A stretch of DNA of 63,933 bases from Allobosea sp. ASV33 (GTDB taxonomy: Bacteria > Pseudomonadota > Alphaproteobacteria > Rhizobiales > Beijerinckiaceae): contig NZ_JAELTI010000019.1 of the NCBI RefSeq assembly GCF_016428755.1, forward strand, positions 1 to 63,933, read 5' to 3'. The notes beneath the pieces are model-generated. The model did no database searches and was not told the origin of the DNA. It worked only from the letters and a program-made list of their open reading frames with translations. A program made the translations under genes and the position numbers. Below, piece by piece: positions 62,701 to 63,933 of the stretch (position 1 is the first letter of the stretch; every line of letters begins with the position of its first letter).

Positions 62701-63108
62701 ATGTCCTTCTTCCCTGCCGCGCCCGACAAGCACGCTCTCGAGGAGGGTACGGCGCTGAGCCCCCGCTTCGACGCGAATGGTCTCGTCACCGTCGTCGCGA
62801 CGGAGGCCGATAGCGGCGCGGTGCTGATGGTCGCCCATATGAACGCCGAGGCGCTCAAGCGCTCGATCGAGACCGGTGAGGCCTGGTACTGGTCGCGCTC
62901 GCGCCAGGAGCTCTGGCACAAGGGCGCGACCTCCGGCCAGATCCAGACCATCGTCGAGATGCGGATCGATTGCGACCAGGATGCGCTCTGGATCAAGGTG
63001 AAGGTCGGCGGCGACGGCGGCTGCTGCCATACCGGGCGCTGCTCCTGCTTCTACCGCGTCCAGCCCCTGCGGGGCGAGGCGGAGAAACCGCTCATCCTCT
63101 GCGATTGA
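62701..63108 (+). CDS. hisI: Phosphoribosyl-AMP cyclohydrolase
   Basis: 135 residues. [28 protein letters not shown] and [27 protein letters not shown] are diagnostic. Third histidine-biosynthesis step. ATG 62701. Confidence 0.95.
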   Translation: MSFFPAAPDKHALEEGTALSPRFDANGLVTVVATEADSGAVLMVAHMNAEALKRSIETGEAWYWSRSRQELWHKGATSGQIQTIVEMRIDCDQDALWIKVKVGGDGGCCHTGRCSCFYRVQPLRGEAEKPLILCD

Positions 63109-63141
63109 CGGAGTGGAGAACCCGCCTGGAAATTCCGCGAA

Positions 63142-63258
63142 CCCTCTTCCTGAGGAGCCGTTTCGTGAGGAACGGCGTCTCGAAGGCTGCTTCGGGAGGC
63201 TCCGGAAACAGCTGGAACATCCTTCGAGACGTCCCTGCTGGCCTCGTCAGCATGAGGG
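63142..63258. repeat. Second-type palindromic element before the patatin gene
   Basis: CCCTCTTCCTGAGGAGCC, GGCGTCTCGAAGG, then CCTTCGAGACG and CTCGTCAGCATGAGGG: nested inverted pairs over about 117 bp. Different in sequence from elements A-F. The rest of 63,109-63,474 shows no gene. Confidence 0.65.
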
Positions 63259-63474
63259 CACGGTTCTAGGACCGCCTCTGAACCCCATGCACATCGGCGA
63301 TGCCGCCGGCATGCCTTCACGGATTCGTCAAAGACAGGCGATAATCGCCGAAGGCTCGCCGTTCATCTTTCGCTCATCGGCTTCTGAGACCCTCCTAGTC
63401 CATGGAGGGACGAGCCCATGCGGTGGGATGGTGTCGCGCGGCGAGCCTTTGGTCTCGGCGGAGGTGGTGCCGCA

Positions 63475-63933
63475 ATGAATGAGATGCGCCCGTTCCAGGG
63501 CCAGCCGGGCCTGGTCAGGCCGAAGATCGGCCTCGCGCTCGGCGGGGGAGCAGCGCGCGGCTGGGCCCATATCGGCGCGCTGGAAGTGCTGGTCGAGGCC
63601 GGCTTCGCGCCCGATGTCATCGCCGGAACCTCGATCGGCGCCGTGGTCGGCGGCTGCCTGGCCGCAGGCAAGCTGCCCGAGCTCAGTGAATTCGCCACCA
63701 GCATGACCAAGCGCCGCATCGTCGGCCTGATGGATTTCCACATCGGCGGCGCGGGGCTGATCTCCGGTGGGCGCCTGAAGCGCCTGCTCGAGCAGCATCT
63801 GAACGGCCTTCGAATCGAGGATCTCAACCACCGCTTCGTCGCCGTGGCGACCGAGCTCGGCTTCGGCCACGAGATCTGGCTGACCCATGGCCCGCTGGTC
63901 GAGGCGCTGACCGCCTCCTACGCGCTGCCGGGC
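63475..63933 (+). CDS. Patatin-like phospholipase (C-terminus outside window)
   Basis: The first 153 residues are visible. GLALGGGAARGWAHIGALEVL (oxyanion loop) and AGTSIGAVVGG (catalytic Ser in GxSxG) are patatin motifs. Hydrolyses lipids, location cytoplasmic or membrane. Start ATG at 63475; the 3' end is cut. Confidence 0.8.
   Translation, partial: MNEMRPFQGQPGLVRPKIGLALGGGAARGWAHIGALEVLVEAGFAPDVIAGTSIGAVVGGCLAAGKLPELSEFATSMTKRRIVGLMDFHIGGAGLISGGRLKRLLEQHLNGLRIEDLNHRFVAVATELGFGHEIWLTHGPLVEALTASYALPG

Overview
The window is GC-rich and splits into two parts: a large temperate myovirus prophage at about 1-38,774, whose left end lies outside the window, and ordinary chromosome of an alphaproteobacterium at 38,775-63,933. 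Host gene content (DUF2336 protein, tRNA-Tyr next to an rlmB-type methyltransferase, IscU-like scaffold beside folE and hisI, OpgC, YidD, many intergenic palindromes) suggests Hyphomicrobiales (Rhizobiales), possibly Bosea or a relative. That assignment is inference.

Prophage layout. The attachment end is at the right: a tyrosine recombinase stops 8 bp before the 3' end of a tRNA-Tyr gene that points away from it. Two long transcription units diverge from an immunity region at 27,066-29,514. Leftward (minus strand, 27,066 to 1) run a Cro-position gene, HTH proteins, a RuvC-like nuclease, a LexA-type winged helix, an SNF2-type helicase, a beta-class DNA methyltransferase, a DnaB helicase, a DUF1376 replication protein and HU. 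After these come a frameshifted HNH nuclease, terminase, portal, gp7-like protein, DUF2213 protein, cement protein, capsid (DUF2184), connectors, tail sheath (DUF3383) and a partial tail tube (DUF3277). Rightward (plus strand, 29,514 to 38,766) run small genes with little homology, a pentapeptide-repeat protein with a near-perfect 31-unit DNA repeat, RecT, many small proteins and the integrase. Most junctions in both units are 4-5 bp stop/start overlaps.

Control. A CI-like repressor (HTH plus S24 peptidase) sits at 27,154. Five copies of a 16-bp palindrome related to GAGCTA-TTTT-TAGCTC flank the repressor and precede the rightward operon. In two promoters a perfect copy lies between the -35 and -10 elements.

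Cargo. An island at 13,286-16,086 separates HNH from terminase. It holds a PagL-like lipid A deacylase, a GrlR-like protein and a two-gene cassette of a Cas2/SinR-like protein with a membrane protein. A DUF3800 protein sits beside the repressor, and a plus-strand ORF interrupts the minus-strand head genes at 8.4 kb. No lysis, baseplate or tail-fibre genes are visible, so these should lie to the left of the window.

Host part: tRNA-Tyr, an ATPase, rlmB, an MHS-type transporter, tRNA-Thr, small secreted proteins, a Tat-exported metallo-hydrolase, NAD kinase, DUF2336 protein with a lytic transglycosylase, MaoC and CoA-lyase, flavin reductase and nitroreductase, SGNH hydrolase with OpgC, GDYXXLXY with DUF2157, thrS, yidD, a PAP2-type phosphatase, an IscU-like scaffold, folE, hisI and a truncated patatin gene. 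About 95-130 bp imperfect palindromes fill several intergenic gaps here, and I saw none in the prophage.
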